From: Microlunatus soli
Lineage (GTDB): Bacteria > Actinomycetota > Actinomycetes > Propionibacteriales > Propionibacteriaceae
DNA: 64,000 nucleotides
Direction of reading: 5' to 3'
Assembly (NCBI RefSeq): GCF_900105385.1
Contig: NZ_LT629772.1
Coordinates: 3,038,001 to 3,102,000 of the forward strand
The translations under genes and the position numbers were made by a program. The notes below the pieces were generated by a model. That model did no database searches, was not told where the DNA came from, and saw only the letters and a program-made list of their open reading frames with translations. Within the stretch, counting starts at the first letter, position 1; every line of letters begins with the position of its first letter. Positions 35,911-44,379 of the stretch are shown one piece after another.

Positions 35911-37137
35911 GTGGAGAACCAGACAGACGGCAACGACGGCGGGAGCGCAGCACTCGTGACCACAGATCCATCGACCTCGACACCCACCCGGGCTCTGATC
36001 ATCGGTTGTGGCGTGATCGGTATCCATCACGGGATCGTGCTCACCAAGCATCCCGATTTTGTGGTGACCGCCCTGGTCGATCCGAAGCCGGAGGCAACCG
36101 AAGCGGTCGCCAAGAAGGTGGTCGAGTTGGGCGCCGAGGAACCGGTGATCTACGACTCGATCGCGGCAGCGTTGGAGTCCGACACCGTCGACCTGGCCGT
36201 GGTCTGCACCCCGAGCGGCTACCACATCGACAACGCGACGGAGGTGATCGAGGCCGGCAAACACGTCGTGCTGGAGAAGCCGCTGGACGTCTCGGTCGCT
36301 CGCGGCCGGGAGTTCGCCGACGTCGCCGCCAAGGCCGCTGCGAACGGGCAGCTGGTCTCGGTGATCAGTCAGCACCGGTTCGACACCGGTGCGGCGATAG
36401 TCCGCAAGGCCGTCCAGGAGGATCGTTTCGGTCGGGTCACCTCGGGGCTGGCGACGATGGCCTGGTATCGCAGCCAGCAGTACTACGACTCCGGCGACTG
36501 GCGCGGCACCTGGGCGCTGGACGGCGGTGGTGCGGTGATGAACCAGGGCGTGCACACCGTCGACCTGCTGCGTTGGTTCCTCGGCCGACCGGTCGAGGTG
36601 GTCGCGCACACCGCTCAGCTGGCCCACGAACGGATCGAGATCGAGGACACCGCTACCGCGACCGTCCGCTTCGAGTCCGGCGCACTGGCCGCCATCCACA
36701 TGACCACCGCCGCCTACCCGGGGCTGACCGCCCGGGTGCAGGTGCACGGATCGCTCGGCTCGGCCATTCTGGACAACGACGAGCTGCGCTACTTCCACGC
36801 CGGTGACGGTGCGGTGTCGGACAACCTGCGCGAGGCGAAGCGGACCGGCAATCAGGCCGAAGAGATGCTCGGGGAGAAGGCCTCCGGTGGCGACGAGTTC
36901 ACCGGCAGCCGGAACAAGCCGGACGGCTTCGTCGCCGGTCACTCCCGGCAGTACGACGACATCGCGGCCGCGCTGCAGAACGGCAGTCAGCCGCTGGTCA
37001 CCGTCGAGGAGGCGCTGCTGTCGCTGGCGCTGGTCCGTTCGCTGTACGTCTCGGCGACCCTCGGCCAGCCGGTCGCGTTCGACGACGTGTTGAACGGCAA
37101 GTACGACGACCTGACCGTCACCGTCAACGCCGGCTGA
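35911..37137 (+). CDS. Gfo/Idh/MocA family oxidoreductase
   Basis: 408 residues. N-terminal Rossmann domain ALIIGCGVIGIHHGIVL near residue 28, VVCTPSGYHIDNATEVIEAGKHVVLEKPLDVSVA with the conserved EKP lysine, then the MocA C-terminal domain (MNQGVHTVDLLRWFLGRPV, the catalytic HTVD motif). Members oxidise sugars or sugar acids with NAD(P). First gene of a three-gene operon with fructuronate reductase and mannonate dehydratase, so a sugar-acid substrate is likely. The GTG start at 35911 fits the leaderless -10 and the operator upstream. Confidence 0.85.
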   Translation: MENQTDGNDGGSAALVTTDPSTSTPTRALIIGCGVIGIHHGIVLTKHPDFVVTALVDPKPEATEAVAKKVVELGAEEPVIYDSIAAALESDTVDLAVVCTPSGYHIDNATEVIEAGKHVVLEKPLDVSVARGREFADVAAKAAANGQLVSVISQHRFDTGAAIVRKAVQEDRFGRVTSGLATMAWYRSQQYYDSGDWRGTWALDGGGAVMNQGVHTVDLLRWFLGRPVEVVAHTAQLAHERIEIEDTATATVRFESGALAAIHMTTAAYPGLTARVQVHGSLGSAILDNDELRYFHAGDGAVSDNLREAKRTGNQAEEMLGEKASGGDEFTGSRNKPDGFVAGHSRQYDDIAAALQNGSQPLVTVEEALLSLALVRSLYVSATLGQPVAFDDVLNGKYDDLTVTVNAG

Positions 37138-37141
37138 CCCG

Positions 37142-38467
37142 ATGAGTGAGCAGAACCGGCCCCGCTCCATCCACATGGGGCTCGGCGCCTTCCATCGTGC
37201 CCATCAGGCCTTCTACACCTACCGTGCCGAGCAGGCGACCGGCGAGCAGACCGGCATCCACGCCTTCACCGGCCGCAAGCCGGACGCCGCCGACACCCTG
37301 GCGGCCCAGGGCTACGGCTACACGCTGATCGAGCGCGGCGCCGACGGTGACCAGCTGGAGCTGATCGACACCATCCGGGCCGCGTCGGCAGGCTCCGACC
37401 TCGACGCGTGGGCCGGCGCCTGGCTGGTGCCGGACCTGCAGTTCGTCACGCTGACGATCACCGAAGCGGGCTATCGGATCACCGATGCCGATCTGCCCGC
37501 GCTCCGGGCCGAACAGCCCGGCTCGGCGATGTCCCGGCTGCTGTACGGACTGCAGACCCGTTCGCGGGCCGGCCTCGGCCCGGTCGCCGTCATCAGCTGC
37601 GACAACCTGGCCGGCAACGGTGAAGTGTTGGCCGGCCGGGTCCGCGGTCTGGCGGAGCAGTGGGACCCGACGCTGGCCTCCTGGATCGAATCCTCGGTCA
37701 GCTTCCCGAGCACGATGGTCGATCGGATCACGCCGGCCACCACCGATCAGGACCGTGAACTCGCCACCCGCTGGCTGCGTGAGCAGGGGTCGGCCCAGAC
37801 CGTGGACAACATGCCGGTGGTCTGCGAGCCGTTCACCGAATGGGTGATCGCCGGCGACTTCCCGGCCGGGCGGCCGGCCTGGGAGCAGGTCGGGGTGACG
37901 ATCGTCGACGATGTCGCACCGTACGAGCAGCGCAAGCTGTGGCTGCTCAACGCCGGGCACTCGATGCTTGCCTATTACGGGCTGGCGTTGGGCCACGAGA
38001 CGATCGATCAGGCGATGGCCGATCCGCGCTGCACCGACCTGCTGGAGGCGCTGTGGTCGGCCGCCGGTGAGGTGTTGCCGTTCGACGACGCCGAGATCGG
38101 CGCTGCCTGCGAGGCGTTGCGGATCCGATTCCGCAACCCGCGGATCCGGCACAACCTGATCCAGATCGCCGGCGACGGATCGCAGAAACTGCCGAATCGG
38201 ACCCTGGGCATCTACCGGGCCCGCCGCGCGGCCGGCAAGCCGTTGGACCCCGGCACCCCGGCGACGCTGGCCGGCTGGCTGATCCATCTCGGCACCGACC
38301 GGGTCAACGATCAAGGTGTCGCGGAGCTGATCAGCCGGTTCGCCGCGGCCGGGGCCGATACGGCTCGGTCCAGGATCCCTGTCATGCTGGACTTCTTCGG
38401 CCAGGACCTTGTTGATGATCATGAGCTCGCCAAGGCGATCGATGATCAACTTCACGCCCTGACCTGA
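37142..38467 (+). CDS. uxuB: Mannitol dehydrogenase family, fructuronate reductase-like
   Basis: 441 residues, long-chain mannitol dehydrogenase family. Motifs: RSIHMGLGAFHRAHQAFYT (dinucleotide fold), LTITEAGYRI, VISCDNLAGNG and the catalytic region YEQRKLWLLNAGHSMLAYYGL (K...N..H), then the C-terminal domain with KLPNRTLG. UxuB reduces fructuronate to mannonate. The next gene encodes the mannonate dehydratase, the following step, which supports this assignment over mannitol dehydrogenase. It starts 4 nt after the Gfo/Idh stop. Confidence 0.82.
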   Translation: MSEQNRPRSIHMGLGAFHRAHQAFYTYRAEQATGEQTGIHAFTGRKPDAADTLAAQGYGYTLIERGADGDQLELIDTIRAASAGSDLDAWAGAWLVPDLQFVTLTITEAGYRITDADLPALRAEQPGSAMSRLLYGLQTRSRAGLGPVAVISCDNLAGNGEVLAGRVRGLAEQWDPTLASWIESSVSFPSTMVDRITPATTDQDRELATRWLREQGSAQTVDNMPVVCEPFTEWVIAGDFPAGRPAWEQVGVTIVDDVAPYEQRKLWLLNAGHSMLAYYGLALGHETIDQAMADPRCTDLLEALWSAAGEVLPFDDAEIGAACEALRIRFRNPRIRHNLIQIAGDGSQKLPNRTLGIYRARRAAGKPLDPGTPATLAGWLIHLGTDRVNDQGVAELISRFAAAGADTARSRIPVMLDFFGQDLVDDHELAKAIDDQLHALT

Positions 38468-38543
38468 GACCACCGAAACGGCCCACTCGATGGGACCCGA
38501 CCGGACGACGACCCGCGCACGCCGAGCACAGGAAGGGACAGCG

Positions 38544-39782
38544 ATGTTGATCAAGAAGGCCGAGGTGATCACCACCAGCCCGGATCGCAACTTCGTCACC
38601 CTGAAGCTGACCACCGATTCCGGCATCACCGGGCTCGGTGACGGCACCCTGAACGGCCGCGAACTGGCCGTCGTCGCCTACCTCAACGAGCACATCGTGC
38701 CGTTGCTGATCGACCGGGATCCGCAGAACATCGAGGACACCTGGCAGTTCCTGTACCGCAGCGCCTACTGGCGGCGCGGTCCGGTGACGATGGCCGCGAT
38801 CGCCGCGGTGGACGTCGCGCTGTGGGACATCAAGGCCAAGCAGGCGGGGCTGCCGCTGTACCAGTTGCTGGGCGGCGCCAGCCGGACCGGGCTGCTGGCC
38901 TACGGGCACGCCAGCGGTAAGGACAACGAGGAACTCTTCGACAGCATCCGCGAGCATCAGGCCGACGGTTTCCGGGCGATCCGGGTGCAGTCCGGAGTGC
39001 CCGGGCTGCGGTCGATCTACGGCGTGCCGGCCAAGCCGACGACCGATGCCGGTGACGGCCGGGAACATCACTACGAGCCGGCGCAGCGGGCGCTTCGACC
39101 GCCGGAGGAGGACTGGGACACCCGGTCCTACCTGCGGCATCTGCCGACCGTCTTCGAAGCCGTACGCAACGAGTTCGGTCCGGAGGTCCCGTTGCTGCAT
39201 GACGGCCACCACCGGATGACACCGATCCAGGCGGCCAAGCTGGGCAAGGCGTTGGAGCCCTACGACCTGTTCTGGCTCGAGGACTGCACACCGGCGGAGA
39301 ATCAGGAGGCGCTCCGGCTGGTCCGGCAGCACACCACCACGCCGTTGGCGATCGGGGAGATCTTCAACACGGTCTGGGACTACCAGTTGTTGATCAAAGA
39401 ACAGTTGATCGACTACGTGCGGAGCGCGATCACCCACACCGGCGGTGTCACCCAACTGAAGAAGATCCTGGAGTACGCCGGCCAGTATCAGATCCGATCC
39501 GGCATCCACGGCCCGACCGACATCTCACCGGTGGGCTTCGCCGCCGGACTGCATCTGGGGATGGCGATCCACAACTTCGGCATCCAGGAATACATGCCGC
39601 ACGGGGCGAAGACCAACGCCACCTTCCGGCAGTCGATGACCTTCACCGACGGCTACCTGCATCCGGGGGACAACCCGGGATTGGGTGTCGAGCTCGACGT
39701 CGACGAGGCCGGGAAGTATCCGTACCAAACCGCCTACCTGCCCTACAACCGGCTGGCAGACGGCACCGTTCACGATTGGTGA
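38544..39782 (+). CDS. manD: Mannonate dehydratase (enolase superfamily, ManD type)
   Basis: 412 residues. Enolase superfamily: WRRGPVTMAAIAAVDVALWDIKAKQAGLPLYQLLGG, then the metal-ligand stretch LLHDGHHRMTPIQAAKLGKALEPYDLFWLEDCTPAENQEALR (D, E) and GEIFNTVWDY (third Glu), ending HGPTDISPV. This is the ManD/RspA group; it dehydrates D-mannonate to 2-keto-3-deoxygluconate. Some members act on gluconate or weakly on both, so substrate is family inference supported by uxuB. The ATG follows AGGAAGGGA. A strong terminator hairpin follows the gene. Confidence 0.85.
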   Translation: MLIKKAEVITTSPDRNFVTLKLTTDSGITGLGDGTLNGRELAVVAYLNEHIVPLLIDRDPQNIEDTWQFLYRSAYWRRGPVTMAAIAAVDVALWDIKAKQAGLPLYQLLGGASRTGLLAYGHASGKDNEELFDSIREHQADGFRAIRVQSGVPGLRSIYGVPAKPTTDAGDGREHHYEPAQRALRPPEEDWDTRSYLRHLPTVFEAVRNEFGPEVPLLHDGHHRMTPIQAAKLGKALEPYDLFWLEDCTPAENQEALRLVRQHTTTPLAIGEIFNTVWDYQLLIKEQLIDYVRSAITHTGGVTQLKKILEYAGQYQIRSGIHGPTDISPVGFAAGLHLGMAIHNFGIQEYMPHGAKTNATFRQSMTFTDGYLHPGDNPGLGVELDVDEAGKYPYQTAYLPYNRLADGTVHDW

Positions 39783-39828
39783 CACGGCGTCGTCCGGTGA
39801 CGAAGGGTCCATGACTCCCCGGACAGCA

Positions 39829-39860
39829 GAAGACCCCGGAACCGAAGCTCCGGGGTCTTC
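39829..39860. terminator. Bidirectional terminator between manD and trxA
   Basis: GAAGACCCCGGA (39829-39840) and TCCGGGGTCTTC (39849-39860) form a perfect 12-bp stem with an 8-nt loop between convergent stops. The short GAA/TTC ends supply no long U-tract, as is common in actinobacteria. Confidence 0.85.
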
Positions 39861-39881
39861 ACGATCTGCCGAACGCAGGGA

Positions 39882-40205
39882 TCAGAGGTATTCCTCGATC
39901 GCGCCCTTCAGCACCGACTTGGACTTGGCGCCCTTGAACGCCTTGACCAGCTCGCCGCCGACGTAGACCTGGATGGTGGGCAACCCGAGGACGTGATTGT
40001 TGGCCGGGGTCACCGGATTGGTGTTGGTGTCCATCTTGACGAAGGTCACCTTGTCGCCGTAGCTGTCGGCGAGTTCCTCGATGATCGGGCTGACCTGCTT
40101 GCACGGCCCGCACCAGTCTGCCCAGTAGTCCACCATCACGGGTTTGTCGGACTTGAGCACCGTGTTCTCGAAGTCGGCGTCGGTGACGTCGCTGACTGCA
40201 CCCAT
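39882..40205 (-). CDS. trxA: Thioredoxin
   Basis: 107 residues, the full thioredoxin fold, with WCGPC at residues 31-35 (catalytic Cys32 and Cys35) and the cis-Pro in GLPTIQVYVGGE. It reduces protein disulfides using TrxB. Downstream of trxB by 64 nt on the same strand, in the conserved trxB-trxA order known for the mycobacterial trxB2-trxC pair. Followed by a strong hairpin shared with the convergent operon. Confidence 0.96.
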   Translation of the reverse strand: MGAVSDVTDADFENTVLKSDKPVMVDYWADWCGPCKQVSPIIEELADSYGDKVTFVKMDTNTNPVTPANNHVLGLPTIQVYVGGELVKAFKGAKSKSVLKGAIEEYL

Positions 40206-40269
40206 CTGTTGCTCCTAGCTGTTCGGTCAGGCTTGTTGTTGCTGCGAAGTTCGGTAGTTCCTGCCGGGC

Positions 40270-41241
40270 TCAACCGACCACGGCAGGCTCGGCCACCGTG
40301 CCGGCGTCGGCGAGATCGGCCAGGTAGTGCTCGGCGTCCAGCGAGGCCGCACATCCGCTGCCGGCCGCGGTGATGGCCTGCCGGTAGGTGTGGTCGACCA
40401 GGTCACCGCAGGCGAACACCCCCGGAATGTTGGTCCGGGTGCTCTTGCCGTCGGTCAGGACGTATCCCTCGTCGTCCAGGTCGATCTGACCGACCACCAG
40501 TTCGGACCGCGGGTCGTGGCCGACGGCGATGAACAGGCCGGAGATGTCCAGCTCCCGCTCGGCACCGGTCTGGGTGTCGCGCAGCGTGATCGACTGCACG
40601 GCATCGCCGCCGTTGACCGCGGCGACCTCGGAATTCCAGGCGAAGTTGATCTTGGGATCTGCCAACGCGCGGTCGGCCATGATCTTGCTGGCCCGGAGCT
40701 CGTCGCGTCGGTGCACGATCGTCACCGAGCGGCCGAACCGGGTCAGGAAGGTGGCTTCCTCCATCGCGGAGTCGCCACCGCCGACAACGGCGATGTCCTT
40801 GTCCCGGAAGAAGAATCCGTCACAGGTGGCACACCAGGAGACGCCGTGTCCGCTCAGCCGATCCTCGTCGGGCAGACCCAGCTTGCGGTAGGCCGAACCC
40901 ATCGCCAGGATCACCGTCTTGGCCCGGTGCTCGGTGCCTTCGGTGTCGGTGACGGTCTTGATCTCGCCGGTCAGATCCATCGCGACGATGTCGTCGGGAA
41001 TCAGCTCGGCACCGAACTTCTCGGCCTGGTCACGCATCTGACTCATCAGCTGCGGACCCATCACACCGTCGGGGAAACCGGGGAAGTTCTCGACCTCGGT
41101 GGTGTTGATCAGCGCTCCACCGGCGGTGATCGATCCTTCGAACACCAGCGGTTTCAGCTCCGCCCGTGCGGCATACACCGCCGCCGTGTAACCAGCCGGT
41201 CCGCTGCCGACGATGATGACGTCGCGAATCTCGCTGCCCAT
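40270..41241 (-). CDS. trxB: Thioredoxin reductase (NADPH)
   Basis: 323 residues. FAD motif [19 protein letters not shown] at 8-26, the redox disulfide CATC at 137-140, NADPH motif [19 protein letters not shown] and the C-terminal FAD motif [23 protein letters not shown]. It regenerates reduced thioredoxin. The ATG at 41241 follows AAGGAGA, which fixes the start. Located between trxA and the TagD-like gene, in the conserved origin-proximal block. Confidence 0.96.
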   Translation of the reverse strand: MGSEIRDVIIVGSGPAGYTAAVYAARAELKPLVFEGSITAGGALINTTEVENFPGFPDGVMGPQLMSQMRDQAEKFGAELIPDDIVAMDLTGEIKTVTDTEGTEHRAKTVILAMGSAYRKLGLPDEDRLSGHGVSWCATCDGFFFRDKDIAVVGGGDSAMEEATFLTRFGRSVTIVHRRDELRASKIMADRALADPKINFAWNSEVAAVNGGDAVQSITLRDTQTGAERELDISGLFIAVGHDPRSELVVGQIDLDDEGYVLTDGKSTRTNIPGVFACGDLVDHTYRQAITAAGSGCAASLDAEHYLADLADAGTVAEPAVVG

Positions 41242-41678
41242 CGATCTCCTTCTCCCTGCCCGCTGGCCTCCGCGGGTGCTGCTGCGCCGTGCTCCGGTGC
41301 CGTTCCGACAAGGTGTCGGCTGCCGCATCCCGGGCCGCGGTTCGCAGGTCACCCTACCCGGACCCGAGCCGAAAACCGGTGCGCGTCCGGCACCGTGCAC
41401 TGGGTTCTAACCGACTCCTCCGGACGGATATTCCGACCGCGGCCGCAGCACCGACGAACCCCACTTCCTCCGGGCACGGTCGGGCAAGGGTGGGCCGGAC
41501 CGCGGGTCAACTCCACTGCAGCGCGGCCAGCCGACGCAGGCCGGTGCCAGCCGGATCGGCCCGCCGGACGACGACGTTGAACCGACGGCGACGAAATGAT
41601 GATGAATTGGTCGCTTGTCGGTGACAATCGTAGGGTTGGCCGAGCGTTAACCATCTGACGTGTTGGGGAGAGGTAACC
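41242..41678. other. Intergenic region between trxB and the tagD-like gene
   Basis: 437 nt between divergent genes with no gene seen. The rightward promoter is likely TTGGTC (41607-41612), 18-nt spacer, TAGGGT (41631-41636); the leftward trxB promoter is not evident. GGTT...AACC around 41635-41651 is a small hairpin. Confidence 0.5.
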
Positions 41679-42083
41679 GTGGCAGACACCACTGTGATCA
41701 CGTTCGGGACCTTCGACGTACTGCATGTCGGTCACGTCCGGGTCCTGAATCGGGCTGCCGAGTTGGGCGACCGACTGGTCGTCGGCGTCTCCTCCGATGC
41801 CCTGAACTTCTCCAAGAAGGGCCGCAATCCGGTCTTCAGCCAGGACGAGCGGCTGGAACTGGTCTCCAACCTCAAGTCGGTCGACGAGGTGTTCGTCGAA
41901 GAGAGCCTCGACCTCAAACGGCAGTACATCACCGACCACCAGGCCGACGTGCTGGTGATGGGCGACGACTGGGCCGGCAAGTTCGACTTCTGCTCCGACC
42001 TGGCCAAGGTCGTCTACCTGCCGCGGACGCCGTCGATCTCGACGACGGCGTTGATCGAGCACATCGCCACCACGCGTTCCTGA
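41679..42083 (+). CDS. Glycerol-3-phosphate cytidylyltransferase-like nucleotidyltransferase
   Basis: 134 residues, the size of TagD. It has the cytidylyltransferase motif GTFDVLHVGHV near 10-20 and the C-terminal RTPSISTTALIEHI, the RTxGISTT signature of CDP-glycerol or related activated-alcohol synthesis. TagD makes CDP-glycerol for teichoic acid; a polymer exporter is encoded at 61558-63919. GTG start with GGAGAGG upstream. The alternative (an ADP-sugar cytidylyltransferase domain) is less likely because of length. Confidence 0.82.
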   Translation: MADTTVITFGTFDVLHVGHVRVLNRAAELGDRLVVGVSSDALNFSKKGRNPVFSQDERLELVSNLKSVDEVFVEESLDLKRQYITDHQADVLVMGDDWAGKFDFCSDLAKVVYLPRTPSISTTALIEHIATTRS

Positions 42084-42142
42084 CCAGGCGCGATCCCGAC
42101 CAGGCGGGTTCCTGACGAGGGGCGGGGCAGCCGACTCGCCGG

Positions 42143-42814
42143 TCAGGACCCGACGCCCACCCGTTCCAGGCGGTTCAGCGCCGTCGAATAGAGCTCGACG
42201 TCGCGCAGATCGACGCCGATCCCGTCCGACCGCAGCCGATCCAGCTCGGGGACGACCTCGTCGTTCCACCAGGTCATCGCCAGCGTGGCCCGGTCCATCG
42301 GCCGACCGCATTCCAGCGCATGCCGATATCCCCACGCTTCGGCGGCGTCGGCCAGCCGCAGCCAGTCCGCCGGGCGATCCAGCCACAGGTCACGACGAAC
42401 CGGATCGGGCAACGGGACCCGGAGCAGGAACTCGCGTTCGGCGGCCTTGCTCCGCAAATGGGCCAGTCGCAGACAGGCCATCCCGTACGCGACCGTGCAG
42501 ATCGTCAACACCCGGGCGTCGATCAGCAACCGGCCCGCCTCCCGTGCCGCCGCGACCCGATGGTGTCCGTCGGCGACGAAGTACAGGTCACCGAGCCGGA
42601 TCAGTTCCACCGGCGGCAGCAACTCACCGCCGGCCAGGGCGGATCGGACCCGGTCCAGCCGGTCGGCCAGATGCCGGTGTCGCGGTCTGAAGTCGGCGTC
42701 GAAGTCGTCGGGCCGTGAGACCGAGCCGACCACCTGGTCCAGCGGTACGTCGCTGTGGCAACGCCCCATCGAGCCGCCGTCGCCGAGCGCCAACAGCGCG
42801 GCGTCCGGCGGCAT
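42143..42814 (-). CDS. ParB/sulfiredoxin-fold domain protein of unknown role
   Basis: 223 residues. The N-terminal half holds a ParB N-domain-like nuclease/CTP-fold stretch: VELIRLGDLYFVADGHHRVAAAREAG near 70-95, with the characteristic GHHR (ParB GERR, sulfiredoxin-like). No helix-turn-helix and no ParA-contact peptide are seen, so it is not a partition ParB. The C-terminal half has a Trp-rich region (WLDRPADWLRLADAAEAWGYRH). Function unknown; related actinobacterial proteins are labelled ParB-like only on fold. Located between the TagD-like gene and the anti-sigma factor. Confidence 0.6.
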   Translation of the reverse strand: MPPDAALLALGDGGSMGRCHSDVPLDQVVGSVSRPDDFDADFRPRHRHLADRLDRVRSALAGGELLPPVELIRLGDLYFVADGHHRVAAAREAGRLLIDARVLTICTVAYGMACLRLAHLRSKAAEREFLLRVPLPDPVRRDLWLDRPADWLRLADAAEAWGYRHALECGRPMDRATLAMTWWNDEVVPELDRLRSDGIGVDLRDVELYSTALNRLERVGVGS

Positions 42815-42926
42815 CAGGCCCGTTCGGCGTCGTCGCCAGGACAGCAGGTTTCCCCTGTCCGGGCCAACCCACGGCAGGGGAGAGGTATTCCGTCCGGCGG
42901 TCGATCACCGGGCCGGTTCGGTGAGG

Positions 42927-43862
42927 TCAGCCGCGGCCGAGGTCGACGTGCGGCCCGGCCGACGGGCTGTCGGTGTCGCAGCCGGACACGAAGACCGCAC
43001 GGGTCTCACCCCGGTCGCGGAGGATCACCAGATAGCCCGATCGTTGGTCCAGCACCATCGACGTGATTCCGGTGATCCGGCCGTCGGTCACGTCGCGGGC
43101 GCAGTTCCAGGCGCGGGTGAACCGGTGCGGGTCAAGATCACCCTGTTCCTCGGCGGCAGCGGCGGAGGCATGCAACGAACCCTCCGCGACCATGATCGGT
43201 CGATCCGTCGACGGCTCAGCAGCACCGATCGACGAACTCGTCAGGTAGCCGCCGAACCCGACGGCGGTGGCCAACAACGCCGCACCCGCGGCACCGCCGG
43301 CCAGCTTGGCCCGCAGCCCGGACCGCGGCGTGAGGGTCTGGTTGAAGCGGTCGGCAAGCCGCGGCTTGGCCGGACGCTGCACAGGTCCGACGGCCGGAGT
43401 GGCATGGCCGCTGGTTCGTTCACCCTCCTGATCGTCGGCTCCGAGTTCCTGCGGTTCGGCGCCGGGATGGTGGGCGCGATACTTCCCCGGCCGGAACTTG
43501 CCGTCCTGATACGACGGCCCGCTGCCGTACGGGTCCGGTGTCGACGGGGCGCCCGGCCCGGACAATGTACGGGGTCCGGACCGTTCGCTGTCCCGGCTGC
43601 GTTGCTCGGCCTCCAGTCCGGCCTGCAGACGGGAGTAGACCGCGTCCGGCATCGGCACCGCAGGCTCCGCGGCCAGCAGATCGCGGACCTCGGTCAGCGC
43701 GGTCGCGGTTTCCCGGCAGTCGACACACCAGGCCAGGTGGGCGTCGATGTCGATGCGGCGCTCCGGCGCGACCAGTCCTTCGGCGGCGTCGGAGAGCTCC
43801 TCGATGTCGATGTGTCCGGCCGCGGGACCGGTCGGTCCGCCGGTCGTCGGGGCTGTTGTCAT
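42927..43862 (-). CDS. Membrane anti-sigma factor of SigM (zinc-binding ZAS domain)
   Basis: 311 residues. The N-terminal ZAS motif HLAWCVDCRE has His42, Cys46 and Cys49. A long Pro/Ser/Gly-rich linker follows, then one helix at about 190-210 (LAGGAAGAALLATAVGFGGYL) and an extracellular domain of about 90 residues with two cysteines. It corresponds to RsmA, the cognate anti-sigma factor, in the conserved block. Two genes downstream of sigM, with a small membrane protein in between. It likely holds SigM at the membrane until a stimulus is sensed (family inference). Confidence 0.82.
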   Translation of the reverse strand: MTTAPTTGGPTGPAAGHIDIEELSDAAEGLVAPERRIDIDAHLAWCVDCRETATALTEVRDLLAAEPAVPMPDAVYSRLQAGLEAEQRSRDSERSGPRTLSGPGAPSTPDPYGSGPSYQDGKFRPGKYRAHHPGAEPQELGADDQEGERTSGHATPAVGPVQRPAKPRLADRFNQTLTPRSGLRAKLAGGAAGAALLATAVGFGGYLTSSSIGAAEPSTDRPIMVAEGSLHASAAAAEEQGDLDPHRFTRAWNCARDVTDGRITGITSMVLDQRSGYLVILRDRGETRAVFVSGCDTDSPSAGPHVDLGRG

Positions 43863-43905
43863 CGCGGACCTCCTTCCACTCCGGTCCGGTGTCGGCGAGC
43901 GATCC

Positions 43906-44379
43906 TCATTGGATCAAACCTCGGGTTCGTAGTTGGTCGATGGTGCGACGGGAACGCTTGTCCAGCTCGGCCGCCGGTGCATAGCTGAGCAGCCAGTCGA
44001 AGAACGTCGAATGACCCTGCCGCAGCAGCGCGGTCGGGACGTAGTAGGTCCGGTCGTCGCCGCTCAACCGCACCTTGTACGAAGGTCCGCTGTTGGTCAG
44101 GTATTCCTTGACCGCGACGACCTGCCGGCCGTCCAGGACGTAGGTCCGACGGATCTTGCGCACCGTGAGTCGGGCACCGTCGACCTCGATCCGTGCCCTG
44201 GTCCGGGCCCAGACGACACCGAGGAACACCGCCCACAACACGATCAACGCCGCCGCGACACCCAGCCACCCCGCTGCCCGGGTCCGGAACAACAGCAGCA
44301 CACACAACACCAGTCCGATGCTCGCGATCGTGACCGGAGTCCGCCAGTTGTAGGACAGCTCCAATGCCCGGCCCGTCAT
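43906..44379 (-). CDS. Membrane protein of unknown function between sigM and its anti-sigma
   Basis: 157 residues. Two helices near 15-50 (TPVTIASIGLVLCVLLLF and LGVAAALIVLWAVFLGVVW), then a cytoplasmic beta-rich domain (ARIEVDGARLTVRKIRRTYVLDGRQVVAVKEY) reminiscent of bacterial PH-like domains (bPH). Its start overlaps the sigM stop by 4 nt, so it is translationally coupled. Such insertion between sigma and anti-sigma genes is unusual in the related loci known; it may take part in signal sensing. Not named. Confidence 0.6.
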   Translation of the reverse strand: MTGRALELSYNWRTPVTIASIGLVLCVLLLFRTRAAGWLGVAAALIVLWAVFLGVVWARTRARIEVDGARLTVRKIRRTYVLDGRQVVAVKEYLTNSGPSYKVRLSGDDRTYYVPTALLRQGHSTFFDWLLSYAPAAELDKRSRRTIDQLRTRGLIQ

